A stretch of 64,000 nucleotides of DNA, taken from NCBI GenBank assembly GCA_013396915.1, contig VWZL01004332.1, positions 859,206-923,205 of the forward strand, in the 5' to 3' direction. Each line of letters starts with the position of its first letter. Position 1 is the stretch's first letter. Positions 33,891-48,173 of this stretch are shown piece by piece. The notes under the pieces were generated by a model. The model saw nothing but the letters and a program-made list of their open reading frames with translations. It had not been told where the DNA came from and searched no databases. The position numbers were made by a program, and so were the translations under genes. This DNA is from Stercorarius parasiticus (Eukaryota; Chordata; Aves; Charadriiformes; Stercorariidae).

Positions 33891-36800
33891 TGACATAGTT
33901 TTATATAGATGCACCATGCATATAAATGAAGGTCAAATGAAAAGCTTAAAAAGGGGAAAGGGGAAAGTACTGACGTGCTTTTTAACAACTCTGGCATGTG
34001 GTCATTTTCAGTGACACTTGCAACTCTTCACTCAAATTACCATTTATTTATTTTTAAGAGAAGTAATGGGAGTAGTCTGTTTCAGGAAAGGGATTTTACA
34101 ATTTCATGTTCTTCTGTGGGCTTCAGTGCAGGTGCAAGACCAGAGTATTTGAAAACAAGAGGTATCACCACTGAAGTGATGCATTTTCTTTGTGGGCACA
34201 TTCCCATCTAGGACCCCAGTAAAATTACTGGTATATATCACAGGCTACACAGCTACAAAGATGCCAGATAATGATTCACATTTGTTGCTGCTAGATTTGA
34301 ACAGATAATTTAGTCCAGATCGTATTTACAAAATGACAAATCATATTTTTCTGGAGTTTGAGTGCTTTATCATTAGTGTTGCAGATATGAAAAAGTGAAT
34401 GGTGCAAGAGACTGGAAGGATTTTATCAATTTAAAAGAAGAAAGAGCAAATTTGGTGAAGTTTCAGGTAAAATTTATAGCATAATGTTGATTTGAATTTT
34501 ATCTCAATCAGCAGTGTTCAGTTTTGCTTAATTTAGTTTTATTCAAAGTGCATCTTAACTAATTATCCCCAATATCGTAATTTAGGATGCTATAAATAGA
34601 TGTTTGCCACCAGTGCAAATGCCATTGCCGTCTTTTCATGCCACTAACTTAGTTCTTGAGGGTACAGTGTAAGCTGGGACACAGTAGCTTCTCCACAGTT
34701 CCCGTTATTTTTTGTTTCCTGCCAGTGACTGGCCAGAACTCTGAGTAAAAATACTTCTAAAAAATGCCCTTTTAAAAAGAAACTCCTTAAGTAGTTCAGC
34801 ATGCCCTCACTGGAAGAGCTGAATTAGCAGATGAGTTGCTTTAATTTCACTGTGTTTTAAGTCACTTTGGGTCCATGTATCAGATCAAACTGGCTGTCCT
34901 TCGGATACTGCTTTGATGCTACAGAAGTCTGTGTGCAGCAGGGCCCTTCTGTTCTACTTGGGATGCTTTTTCTCAGCACATCTTGGCGCTGGAGTGCGAG
35001 TCAGGAGTCTAAGTTCAGTTACCATTGCTGCCATGAAATGTCTTCTCTTCATCCTTAGATGTGATGTAACAATACTTACTGAAGCTACCTTAAGAATGCT
35101 TTTGGAGATATTTGGGTATATGCAGGTCATTGGTGTTCATCCAGCTAGTATTTCAGCATGGGATGTAATGAAGACAGTGAAAAAAGAATGAAATAATGAT
35201 TCAGAATGAGTAAACCCTGCACCAACCCAACAAAGAAAACATAAAATGAAACCTGTGGCCACGCTGGCATGTGGCTCTATTTAAGGAGGAGGAAATTACA
35301 CAGTATAAACTGTCTCATGCATATAAGATTTAAAGAATTAATAGATCGAAGAAGCTGTCTGGATTAAATGCACTTAAAGCAATACAAACAGTGTGATGCA
35401 ACACAGTCCCTGTTGTCAAGAGCATCCCTTATTGTAGACTCATAACATTGTGAAGTACAAAATACACAAACAACTTGTACTCGTGAAATGCTTATGAAAA
35501 ACCAGGTGTGGATGTGAGTCTCATATGAAATGTGAGAAAAGGGAATGCATGCTTTGTAAAACAAAGACTTGATCAGCATTTTATCACCTCAAAAGGAATT
35601 ATGTAAATATCAATCAGAGAAAAGCAGGTTGCAGCTTTAGGGAAGGCGAAGTGCTGTTCGTTTTAATGGCTGTGCTGTCAACGAACTGGTCATGGATGAA
35701 GGTAATGCTGTATGCTTGCCGCGCTGGTCACTGTCAGCCTTTGAGAAATGGATTCTAAATCGTGCTGGTTAATGTGTTTAAGCCTTTGGATCAGGTTCAG
35801 TTAATATTACTTGGCTGACTCTCTGCAGGTTACCTCGAGAAGCAGAGTGCAGAAATGCTGATAGTTCCTTCTCCAAAATACAAAGATCCAAAATACATTA
35901 TAGTTTATTTCATGTGTTTAAGCCTTCTAGGTTTTTTTTTCCCCTGAAGTCATAAAGATGTAGAAGTGGTTTGATTTTTTTTCCTTGTTTTACTTATTTA
36001 TTTAAGTGAAACGAGGGACTCTCATGTAATCATGACTTTAAGGACACTGAAGCAAATTACCCAGATGTCACCAATGCAGCAAGGTGAGATGGCCAGACTG
36101 GATGCTCTAGATCATTAAGCTCCTCTGGATTATAACATGCAAGTATAAAAAACAATTAGAGTGACTGCCTCACAACTTCTGACTTTCTGTAGTTATTGCA
36201 AAGGAGTATGAGGCCCAGTATCACTGATGGAGTGGCTGTGGAAGTGAAGTTACTCTCTAGCATAGTGGCCGTAGAAGAATCTTTGTGCTGTCCTGGTTGC
36301 CTGCAGTTTTTTCTTAAGAATACAGCATTTCTTTACATGTGTGATTGCTCTGAAAGTGGATTATCTCTGATCAGCAAAAGGCTAATTCTGGGTAACTTCT
36401 GAAAGACTATGCCTGAGCAGCTAACAGGAGAGGCATACAGCGATCTTCTGAATTGTCCTTGTGGGTTATTTGTAAAGCATTTCATTTTATTGAGAATGGG
36501 ACAGATTATCTGTCCGAAGCTGGTCTCTTCCATATAACTGTTGATAGCAGGCATATTTTGTCGATGGATTTGGCCCAGCTCTTGCATTGATTAGAAGAGC
36601 GGGATTCCTCATTGTCTGTCAAGCTCGTCCTGTTTCATTGTGTTCTGAGAGTGAAAGCCTCCATCGCAGTAATTGGGGCTTGCTCTGAGCTCGGTTCCCT
36701 CGCGTAGCTGTCTGCCAGTCAAAGACTGCCTTGGCAGCCTCTGCCCTTTCTTCATCAGGCACCGCTGAGGAATTCAGCTGGCATTATCAGTCCCATGTAA

Positions 36801-39800
36801 TAACGTATGGCAGGACAGAAACACACAGATAATCTGAAATGACGCTGTTGCAGAAATGTACCTCATCAAGGAATATTTAGTAAGTGTTAGAGTACTGCTC
36901 TGGGCTTGGTTTTAGCTAATGTATTATAATGAGAGTGCTTGAAATAGCAAAAACTTGTCAAAAAAAATGCAGCCGGCTTTAGCATAACCCTATCATAGCA
37001 GCAGTGCCAGCCTTCTTGAGAGCTGACAACCGCCGGCAACCGCTAGCACAAGAACACTTAAATAAATGCTAATGCCTGAATATCAGGAGACTATTAATGA
37101 AGTCAGAAATACCATTCTTGAGATCACTTCCAGGGGCCTGTTCTCTGTACATCTTATGAATCATTGCCACTTGAACTCAAAGGTAAGATCATATTTATGA
37201 GAAAGTGGGAAAGGCTGGTCTGAATAGAAAAAGAAAGGATGGTAATTTGGAAAACCAAAACTGCTGCTATTAAGAAAATAGGTTTAAAAAAATCTCTACT
37301 TATATTGTGTCATTCTATTTAAGGTAATATATATACACGTATATAAATACTTACATGAAATCTAATGGCAGCAGCATTTTTATGGGAGTTACGAAGTGAT
37401 AGTCTAGCACACAAAAACTTAATATTACGTGTCAGTCTGCCCCAAGCGGCTCACAGACCAATTGGAACAGGCAGACAGAGCATAAAGGAAAAGATGTAAC
37501 ACATCAGCAGGATGGACAGTGGGATGGTGGGCAAGTGGTGTGTTACTGCCACTTTGAGTTTTGGAGTGGACTTGTTTAGAAGAGAATAAGCTAAGAGGCA
37601 AGAAAAAAGAAAGAGGATGAAAATAAAAGGTCTGAGAGACTGGGCTGGGGAAGAGAGACAGTACCTGAATCCTGCCATCCTGATGCTCTGGTTCAGGACT
37701 CTTCCTTGCTTTCCCTGGGATGAAAGGCCAGAGATGAGCCAGGGCTCAGTGGTTTGTGCTGGGGACGAGGAGAGAAGAGAGGTGGAAAGGACAGGCAAGA
37801 GTGGGCTGGCTCTGCTGGTGCTGGCAAAAGAGCAGGATTAAGCAGTGCCTCCTGCTTCATGGCCCTTCTCAGCAACAGCTGCTGCCCTCTGTACTTGAAC
37901 CTCTTTATCACAGCAATGGACGGCTGTAGCAGCCTGGCTCTGCAGGGGCAGGCAGGCAGCACCGTTTCCCTGCTCCTGTGTGTTTGCTGTCCAGAGCCAT
38001 TTGTCTGCTTTGTCCATGTCTAGAATTGGCTCCCCGGTGGAGGAGGATGCTGTCCCAATTAACTTAGACACTACCAGAGCCCCATTGATAATAAAAGATT
38101 GAGATCTGTTTTGAGACCCTCCTTTGCTAAAAGCTGTAAGATAATAAAAATGGGAAATCTTCTGTTCGCAAAAAATGGTGGGAGTGTGTAGTGTGGCTAA
38201 TGTGTGGTTGCTGCTGCTGGAAATTGAGCATAGAGTTCTGATGGTAGTGTGACTAAAAAGACATGAATATTTTAAAAGTATTAAAAAAGGTTAAGAATAT
38301 GACTTGTAAGTGCAAATGTCTTGAAGTCAAAGTAGGAAGGTTTTTAAAAGGCAGAAATGGGATTGCTTAGATATCAAACTCCCTCTGATAGTGTGCCACT
38401 TCCAGACTTTTACGATAAGCTAGAAAATCCTCTTGAGGCAAAGCTAGAACATCCAGGCTTGGTGAGAGAACAGTAGAAATTCATTCTCTACCATCTGAAG
38501 ACCTGCCCTGTGTTAGTGAGTGTGATACAGTGAACCTGAGCTGAGAACATGGTGACTGTATCTTCTTTTGCTTGAATTTGTACAAGATTCTGGATAAGAG
38601 ATTGTATTGCCTTTTCTGCTCCTAGTTTCTCAGCTGCATCACGGTTACCTGTTGAGAAAGAAATGTCCTTGACTAGCAAGGTAAGTATGCACCTTGTACA
38701 GCAAACCCACGGCAGTGATTAGTTGATACTTTCTTGTGCACATCCATCCCTAAATCTTTGGTGCCTTTACGCAGGTCACCTGAAACAGGAATATTACCAC
38801 CCTGGCAGGAGACCAGCTGAGGCAATAAAATGCATCATCGGATACTTACATAATGCTGCCACTATAATAGCTAAGGGTTTTTTCTTGTTATCTGACCTAG
38901 CTCCTTGCATGGCATATAGATTAGTTTTATCTGCACTGTGTGAAATTAAAAGTAACAAATCCTGAAACAAAAAGTAACTTATCAGCTCCTATTCTGCACA
39001 GGCAGAAATAAAAACCCTGTAAACATTGGCTGTGTTTCAGCATCCTGTATTATAAAACGTGCCATACAAATGTGTACAAGGAAAATGAACAGGGGATGGT
39101 ACGTTTTAACACAAAAGGGTTGAGGGGAGAGGCACCAGCCGGGAGGTGCTCCCATCCCTACTAGTGCAAGACGGCACCCACCCTCCAGCCTGCACGGCTT
39201 GTGCTGTATGGGCTTTTATATAGCTTCTGAGCTCTGTAATGATCAGCAGGTCTAGCTCTGTTTTCAGAAATAAGTCCCTCCTCACTTCTTAATTTCTTAA
39301 AATATTAACACCCCCCAGTAGTATTCTTTAGAGAGTGTGATTGTTTGCTGTAATGGAGCTTGCAGGGAGGACTTTGAGCTGTTGGATCAAAGATAAAATT
39401 ACGAAGTCAGTGAACTGGGAAGTTAATGTTTCAGCGGTGTCCTTAGCCCCTTATTTGGTTTTCCTAATAGGTTTTGCAATGTTGGGGATAGTGTTTCTGA
39501 GCAGCACTAGTTGCTGTCTGGGCTTCTGCGGTTCACGCACCGTAATGGTACAGACAGTGATGCCTTTGAACATGTGGATCTAATAGATTCTGTTTGTGCC
39601 ACTACTTAATTGTAAAGTGGGTGTTAGTAATTTTATTCTGAAGATTCTGTGCAAGTATAGGATGCTTCAAAATAAGAAAAGTCCTTTGATATCATTAACA
39701 CCTGCAGAGGAGCACTTTATCTTTTTTCTTAATTAAGAATTTAAATAGAACTTTTGAAGATGGGTAGAATTAATCAATAAGAGTAAAAGGGAGCTAGACC

Positions 39801-42800
39801 TATGGACCAGATAGTTACTTTAAATGGAGGTTACAGGCTACAAAAATAGCCCTGAGCCTGATCAAGTAATTTTCCATTATGGAAGATAGGCAGCTAACTT
39901 CTTTTGACCCCTGGGAATGAATAGCCTCACTCTGCTTTTGCAAAAAGATCTCTCACGATTTCTAATTATTTTGTAAGTTTGTCATTCTTGAATATCTTCC
40001 CTCCATAGTTTGGAAGTAACTTTGAATATCGATTTCTGTCCTGCTTTTCAGTTTGATTATTGTTCTTCTGTGTTGCACATTGAAGTGAGCCAATTTACTC
40101 CCTGGGATCTCATCATGCCAAGCTACTTCTATTTATACATGCACACCATCTTTAGAAATTCAGCAGGGTGTTTTTAAGGAAATGTCTGCTGATGTGGCAG
40201 TTGGGTGGGGAGGAAAGGAGGAACTGAGCTATGTATTTCTGTAGGCCCTGTGAAAATTACTCCTTGTGGGAGACCTGTGGGTTCTAAATAATCAGACTGC
40301 GTGTCTCCACAGCAGCCATAGGTGGGACTGGAGCTCGTGGGGACAGTGTTGCTAACTTTAAACTAGATAGTTTGAGTAATAGCAACAGTGTAGCTATGGC
40401 AACACACAGCTCTGCTTGGGCTAGCCACTGCTTCTAGGCAAGTGTTGAACTCCAGGATGTCATAGTTGTGCTCCCATCAGTACTTGGCAGACATGATTTT
40501 AAGCTAACTAGATGCATATCCACCTAAGGGGGGTGGTGGTGGAGGGGGGATGCAGGTCTTCTCCACCATTTGGGAGTGGTCAGGCTTGCTCAGGGAGAGC
40601 TGTGTGATGCTGGTACCTTCAGCCAAGCCCTTGGGGCAGGAACCAGCCTTACAGCCTTGGGGCAGGAAGGAGGATGCAGGGGGGCATCGCTGGAGGTGAC
40701 GGGAGCCCTGGCTGGTGATAGGAGGCGGGTGATGGGTTATCATTCTGTAATGGAAGGTCAAGAGTTTTAGTAAGAGATAAGAGGAGGGGCAAAAAAATGT
40801 TGGGATTGTTTAGTAAAGCTGAAAACCACATAGGATCTACTGCCATTAAAACCCTCCCCAGGCTGGAGGAGGGAAAAGGTGGGGGGAAACAGTGCAAATA
40901 GTTATTTCTGGATATATTTCTTAGATATTTCCTCCAAAACGAATATTTTATTTTACAGACTAAAATATTTGGCCTTAGTTATTGGAAAACTTTGTATTTT
41001 CTATAAAACTGCTAAATTCAAAGGAAAAAAAGTTCTCACTGGGAATGGGGAGTAGTTTCTCCCCACATGAACGCATGAAGAGTTAAAAATAGTTGGATCT
41101 AAGTAGGTCATTCTGAGTTAAATTAGGACAGTTGACTGTAGAAACGTAAATGTCTTTGGTAATAGATGGTAGAAATATTGGTTATGTCTATAACCAATAA
41201 GACAGCTAGCTACTTTGTGCAGTCCAACCTGTGGTAGTCTGGGTCAGATCAAACAGCCCCTTGGAGGGAAGGGGAGACTGTTGAGCTTGGGAGAGATGAG
41301 CTTGTTCAGGTAGAAGAAGCTTCAGGAGTACGAGGCCAGGCAGGGAGACGGCTGGAGAGGTAGGAATTGGGGATGCTGACAGCAGGAAGGCCAGTCAGGA
41401 AAAATTGTGGTAAAGACGGATCTTGCTTGCCTGTAAGAAGCAGCCTCGGAGCCAATTATAAGACACTTTAATGGGAATGTGGAGGCTTGTGTCAACTTGA
41501 GAAACAACCAGGAATGTATCAATTAGAAAACAAGGTTAACAAATGGGTCGTGTCCTTTCCTTTTTCCCATCTGGTGCACCAGATGTCCAGTTATAATTTT
41601 AAAGGGCTACCTTTTTCCGGTTTTATTTCAGTTGTATTGAAACATTGCTTTAGTGGTTTTAATCTTTTTAAACAACTTCCAGCAAGTTGACTTTTGTAAA
41701 TATAGTCATGAAGCAGAACCCATGGAAGCAGGCAAATCTCAGTTCAGTTATATTTGGCTCAGCTGTGAAGCACTGTTAAAAGCAAGGAAGAGACTGCTTA
41801 TGAACAGAATTGTAAAAAGGCATTTGTAATGTCTTGGGAGCTTTGGGCCAGTGATAAGAAATCTAGCTGCCTTTGATGCTGCAAGGAAGCAATATGCCAT
41901 TTGGTCAATCTTACGCTGCTGTTTTGCTTTCAAGGTAAAGGTGATGCCATTCTGTCTCAAAGGTTGGACTGATTCTGGATCTTGTCCTACTGGTCTTTAT
42001 TTAAATATTTTTTGTAATAGTAGTATAATCTGCAGAGTTGTTCTAGTTTTACACAAGAAATGCAAACTTGCAGTAGTTTTTGAAATATTCCTTTCCATTG
42101 TATGCACCAAAATGGGGAGTCTCTAGCTTGTAAATATTTTCGTTTTATTGCATCTTCTCAAGGGACACGTGCATATTTTGTTTTACTTTTCCTACCCAAC
42201 TGGGAAAAGAAACTCCCATTACTTATTCAATTAAATTAGTTTCTATAAATTAATCAGGAATAATTGTGTTTATATGGGCCAAAACCTCCTCAAGGGAACA
42301 ATAAATGGTGAGTGATTTAAAATATATTTATTTAGAAATCGATGGCAGTGATTTCAAGCTACCCGTAGTGATGAATGTGGATGACAGTAGTGCAGGACTT
42401 TGTCAGATTTAATATACGTACTGCAATAAATCAAATAAATGTTATGAATTTAGTTTAACAAACAACGAGCAAATAACAGGCATGGCAGGTTTGATAAGCA
42501 CAATATTGACTTTTGCTGAAACTGTTGAATGAAATACGGACACGATATTTGCGTTAACAAGAATATAGGTGTGGTTTTTGTCCTTGCAGGACACAGAGCA
42601 CGCAGTCCTAATTCAGACCACACTTTGTATCACAGGAATCCCAGTCCCATGCTTACAACTAGTTTCTGTGGCAGTTTCTAGGAGTGTAGTTGTCTTGTTA
42701 GGTGAGTGTGTGTGTATACATATATAAAAGACCTGGAGTACACTTAAGGCCGTCAAACTGTGATGTAGCAACCATATGAGAAACCCAGTTTCATGTCCTT

Positions 42801-45800
42801 GGCTGAGAGAAGTGAGTTGCATCTGGTACCTGGTATTCTGCCTCTCCCTTGCACTGGTCGGGTTGCTCTCGTTCCATCTGACCCTCGTGTGCTTTTTTCT
42901 ACTCTCCCTACTATTTTTCTGTCAGTCAGTCACTCTCACTGTTCTGCCCCAGTTCCTTTGGCTGATGGGCCACTAATAAACATTTCTATGCAGTAAGTGA
43001 AACTGAACTCAGCTGAAGCCAAGTGAATTGGTTTGTATTGCTTACCTTATTCTTATGTACAATAAATATACATTTTAAATTGCATCCGTCACAGAACAGA
43101 AAATATAAAAGAAAAAGTCAGTAACCTAAATTCCGACATTTTTGTCCAAAATTTGTTTAGTCCTTTGACTTTACCAGAGATACTTAAGATCAGTGAGCAT
43201 CTGTGTTGGGAAATTCTGTTTGTGCTCTATTTCTTTTACCTAATCTTGCTGTTAATATATCTTATTAAAAATACAAGACAAAAATGGAGCAAATCATTTG
43301 ATTATTACCAGTTCATTAGGCTTAAAACATGAATTAGAGCCAACTTCAGCTTTCAGATTCATTCACGTGGCTCACACTGAAGTCTGTGAGAGGTACATGC
43401 ATATTCACAAATCCAGAATTTGGCTCTCTGCCTGAGATTTTAGTAGACCAGTGTTCAGTGAAGGCTCTGAGGTAGTAGATCACTTGTTATTTACAGCAGA
43501 TAATGAAACATTACTTGCAGCTTTGTTACATAAAGGCTTTAAGTCGGTAGAGGAAAAAATACTCTCCCAATATAAATAAAATACTCTTCCAGTAAATAAA
43601 AAAATAAATAAAGTTAAAAGAAACTCTTTGTACTTGGTAAATGAATTGATTGCTTTTTTCTTTTAGAGGTGTTTTAACTGTGAAAACAGGATGACAGAAT
43701 GCTTGCTTGGACTTCAGATTTCCTTGGAGTTGCGCTGGACTCTGGCTGTATCTGTGTCACAGGTGCAGTTGCTTTCCGCTAGCAAAATAGCTGCTCCCAG
43801 CAGCTGGCTGCTCCAGAAATGCCACTTGGAACTGGAAACTTTCAAAAATATTTCACAGCTTTCTTGTGGCGAGAAGTGCTTCTCACCACGTGAAGTTTTT
43901 GGATCATTGGGCTGAAGGGAATGGCAGCAGCCTTCCTGTAAGGTGAAGCTCCCCTTGCTGATCTCGGAAGCGGCACCCAGCTTGCATGGAGTGAGCCGTT
44001 TCCGAACCCTGCTGATGTTACCTGCTCCCTGCTTGCCTGTCACTGCCTGTCACCCAGGCAGGGGGCTGTGCCCACCCCCGCGGGAGAAGGGAACATTCTC
44101 TGTGTGCATGAGGCATCATTTAGTGAGAGGCTAGACATCTATTTTTCAACAAAACTGCGTTATTTAGAAAGTTTGGGGTTCCCCGCCCCCCCAACCCACC
44201 TTTGCACTGGATTTAAGCATCTCTTCTAAAGTACAAATGGTAACAGGGAGAGCTGTAAGGGCTGAGCTGGGGAGCAGGGAAAAAAGAGCAAGTGTTTTGC
44301 TGTCCCAGGACAGAGTCCCTTTAATGATTACTTTTGAAATAAGTTGTTGATCACTGAATGAAGTCTTCCAGACTGTTGTTCTCCTTGGATCAGTTTAAAG
44401 GGGAATTGATCTCCCTCTGCCAGATATGCTTGTGCCAGGTATGTTTTGAGTAACCTTGGGGAGGTAGTACAATATTTCATCATCCAGTACTGTGGCCGTG
44501 TTATCCAAATAGGTGCTGCATTGTGTATAATTACAATCCGGATATCGTTACACTCCACGCAGCCACTGCAGTAAAATTACATCATGATGTCACTACGTAA
44601 AATATAGCAAGTCGCGTTTGTGTGATGGGTAGATTTGTAAAAACAGACGACGACTGCCAGCACTAATGCAAGCGATTGAGTTATTTCTCAACAAAATGCA
44701 TTGTTGTCTCCTTGCTACAACCAGAAATCACTTTAATGCTGAATGGCTTTAGTCTTCAGCAAGTTTTCATTTAAGGAATTTCCCCCTCCTTGCCTGCACA
44801 CTGGATAGAACAATGCCCTAGAAATTAAAAATAGAAGTAGTCTCCCAAAGGCAATGTCTGTCTGCCAGCAGTATGTATGACTTGTTTGGTGGCAAGCATT
44901 TTAGAACTGTGTGAGCATGAACTCGGTTGGAAAAATGTAAAAAACCAGATCTCTTCTCCTAGCTTGAATACTGTCCCTCTTCCTTTATTTTCATTCTTGT
45001 ATTGTGCCCTATGAATTTTAATAGTTTTAATTTACATCCCATGGCAAGTGCGTCTGTGGAGCTTCTTACCCGCAGTCGGGTTCTCTGTAGCAGATGTTGA
45101 CAGACTGAGCTGTTTGCCCCACGGAGATGTGCACCCTGCTATGCATTTATATTACAGTCCAAAACATCCCTCTTGGATGCTATCCTCAGTGCAGCTTAAA
45201 ATATCAGAAGGGGGTCTTGAGATCTGAGAAAATGGGGAGATCCCCTGTTCCTCTGACCCCACCAATATTTCCATTGAAAATGGGAACATTCTGTCACAGG
45301 TTGAGCTTGTGACAGACTGAAGGTGCTGGGGAACATGTGGCTTTCTTTTAAAATATTTTTCTTTGGCAAAAAATAAAGAAAAATATTTTTGTATAGATTG
45401 CTTCTTGTATGAAGTTTATTTTAATTGAAAATTTTCTTTTACCATTTTCCTTATGATAAACGTTGATTATTTTTTAAAAATATTTTCACCATTACAACAG
45501 GAATTGGCCTCTTAATTAAAAAAAAAAAAGATATACGTACATATACTTTTAATGCCATTTTGGGGGTCATCTGTCTCTATATGGATGGAGAGACAATAAT
45601 GCTGCCCTCCAAATGTATGACATCCTCTGTGTCCCTCATTAGCTTAATGGCTGAGTCCAAACCTTTGTAGAAAGTGGCAGTTTTTGAGGAACAGTGCAAG
45701 GTTATAGAAATGCTGGATGTCTTCCGTCTTCCTTCAGAGTACTGTGTTTCAGGTCATGGCTGGAGGGAGAGGAAAATAAAAACCCAACCAAACAAAACAA

Positions 45801-48093
45801 TGAACCACCCACAGCAGGACTCTTACAGAAGCAGGCATGATAATGTACACGTATTTACTAAATGACAGTTTATTTTCAAAGTTACAATTTGAGTAATGAC
45901 AGGTAAGCTAAAATTATTGTTAAGAGGCAGGAATGCTAGACTAGTAGGCAAATTAGTTACACACAAAAGATAAGTTTCATAAATCCAGTTGGTACTGCAC
46001 AGGAATACTTAGGCTCTCCCCTTTTATATCCTTATTGTATTTTCTTTTAAAGTTTAATTTGATCTTAGTACTATGATACACTTAAAAATTTTGAATTATA
46101 CCACGTTGCCACTCTGCTAGCTGCTTGAAGTGCAGATCTTACTACAGTGGATCATTAATCGGAAGCCGTCTTTCTGGGTGTATATTTTACTTAACTGGGG
46201 TGCATGGGTAAACCTGAAAGCAACAATCCTTCCAAAAAACAGCTTTTCAATGGAAATACTATTCACTGAAATGCTCTGAGGGAATTTATAACCCTGAAAC
46301 GATTCTTTTCTTGTTCAGATGTAATGTTTATCATAGCACAGGAACTGACAAATAATTTAAATTCAAAGGTAGCTTTAGTTTTGTCACTGCAGCTGAAATA
46401 ACACTTTTTAAAATTAAAAATTTAAAACTAGGACTTGTAAGACTGCTCCCTGCCCCCGTCTCTCCTTTTCTTATCTTGGCGTAAATTGAAAAGATCAAGT
46501 ATCAATTACAATTCAGGCTATCACTAGCTAATGCATTGTGTGTACACACACAGCACTTCCATCTCCCGAAGAAATCTTGTATTGAAGAGATTTGCTTATA
46601 TAGGAGGTATGGATATACGTGTTGACTTTATAGTGTCCTTACACTTTTTATGGTAGTTTCCTGGTTTCTCTCCAGCAGGGAGAGAAAAAAAATTAATGTC
46701 ACAGGTATCTTCTATTCAAGATTGTGATTTTTCACCTTCTTAGGGGAGAAAAATTAGAAAGAATTCTTGAAAAATTTAAAATAAGTACATGGCAGCACGT
46801 GCCCATAATTGAAATACATAAATTTAACTCAGACAATTGAATGATTATAATGCAACAACAGAATAAGCACATTAAAGAATTAACTAATTTACGTGAAAAA
46901 AATTATATGCTTGATATTTGATAACCTGCCAGACCAATAGCTTGCACTCTTCTGTTCTTGGCTGTAGGCATCATCCTTATGATACCATTCTTCTGCTTTT
47001 TCTGTTTTTGTACTGACTACTAAAAAATGAAATACTGCTTCTGCATGCCTGTCTTTAAATTCTGAGGTCGTTGGAAAAGGTTTCACTGGCCTGAGTGGTT
47101 AATTATAAGCCAACTATAACAACTTCAGGTATACCAGGGTTTAAAAGTCAAGCATGCTGAAGTGATGCTTTAAAAGGAAACCGTCAAAATTTACCAGTAC
47201 AGTGGTAAATTAGTTAAAGTAAATAAAAATAAATTTTAATGGAAAGTAGAAGACACAAATTTGTATACGACAATCTTTTGTGTGTGCATTGCATAACAAA
47301 TACTTGTAAAGTTGGAAGTTTGCAAATATGTAAGCCTCCATAGCTTTAATAGTTTTGAAACTAAAACCTAAGAGTTCACACAAGGTGCTATGTATATTGC
47401 CACATTTCACAGCAGACCGTTTCTAGTGGAAGGCTGGACAACAAACATCTTGACGCAGGTTTTTTCCGGGTTTCATTAAAATCTGGATTTGCTACATGTG
47501 AAAAATGTTGGTCTGCAGGGGAATAAATGACAAACTAGAGTACTAAAAGACATGGGTTTTTGTTTTATTCATTTGAAACGTTTCCTTTGGGCAGAGCCGA
47601 TCGAACCATGAAAGAAAAAGCAAGGCTTAGAAAAGATGAGATCTCAGCTACAGCTGACTGGCAAACAGCCTGCACATTCAACCCCAGTTTATGGATTATT
47701 GATTGGAGAGGAGATGAAGTGCAGCTCCTATTCTCAAGCCAAGCAGACTGCCTTACACAGAGTGCAGCTTAACTTTCTTTCTTAATTAGCGTGGAATACA
47801 TAATGCGTGTGGAAAAAAAGTTCTCATTAACAGGTCAGAAGAAGTTAGGTTAGCCTTTGTATTGCCTGTCTCAATGAAGGCGAAGTCATGAAAACGAACC
47901 CAGATTTTTTTTTTCTCTTGTAAAAACTTATTTTCATGAACTCTATATGTATAGATACTCTGTGTGAGTTTATATATATTTCAGTTTAGTACCTTGCCAG
48001 GTTTAAAAAATGAGGGGTTTATCACAGTAGTCTAAATTCACTTCAACAGAGAAATTTAAAGCACTGAAATATTCTAAACAGCTGGTTCTGATT
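33891..48093. other. intronic stretch, no gene supported
   Basis: AT-rich intron with some more GC-rich patches: 36595-37060, about 37600-38060, 40530-40770 (G-rich) and 43690-44120. These carry frames on both strands (up to 115 codons) without recognisable similarity. The patches at 36595-37150, 44500-44780 and 47555-47780 look denser in CpG and motif content than their surroundings; they are discussed as findings. Confidence 0.5.
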
Positions 48094-48173
48094 AAAAAAA
48101 AAAAAAACAAACTGTCCCCCCAAAACCATCCCCACCAAACAACACAACAACAAAAAACCCCAACAACCAACCA
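48094..48173 (+). repeat. A-rich tract grading into ACCCC / AACAAC
   Basis: An A13 run, then CAAACTGTCCCCCCAAAACC, CCCACCAAACAACACAACAAC and AAAAAACCCCAACAACC. Same class and orientation as 24493 and 33832. Confidence 0.75.

Noticed and set aside
40530..40700. G-rich patch considered as an exon or CpG island
   Set aside because: It is G/T-skewed with few CpGs; frames on both strands are low-complexity.
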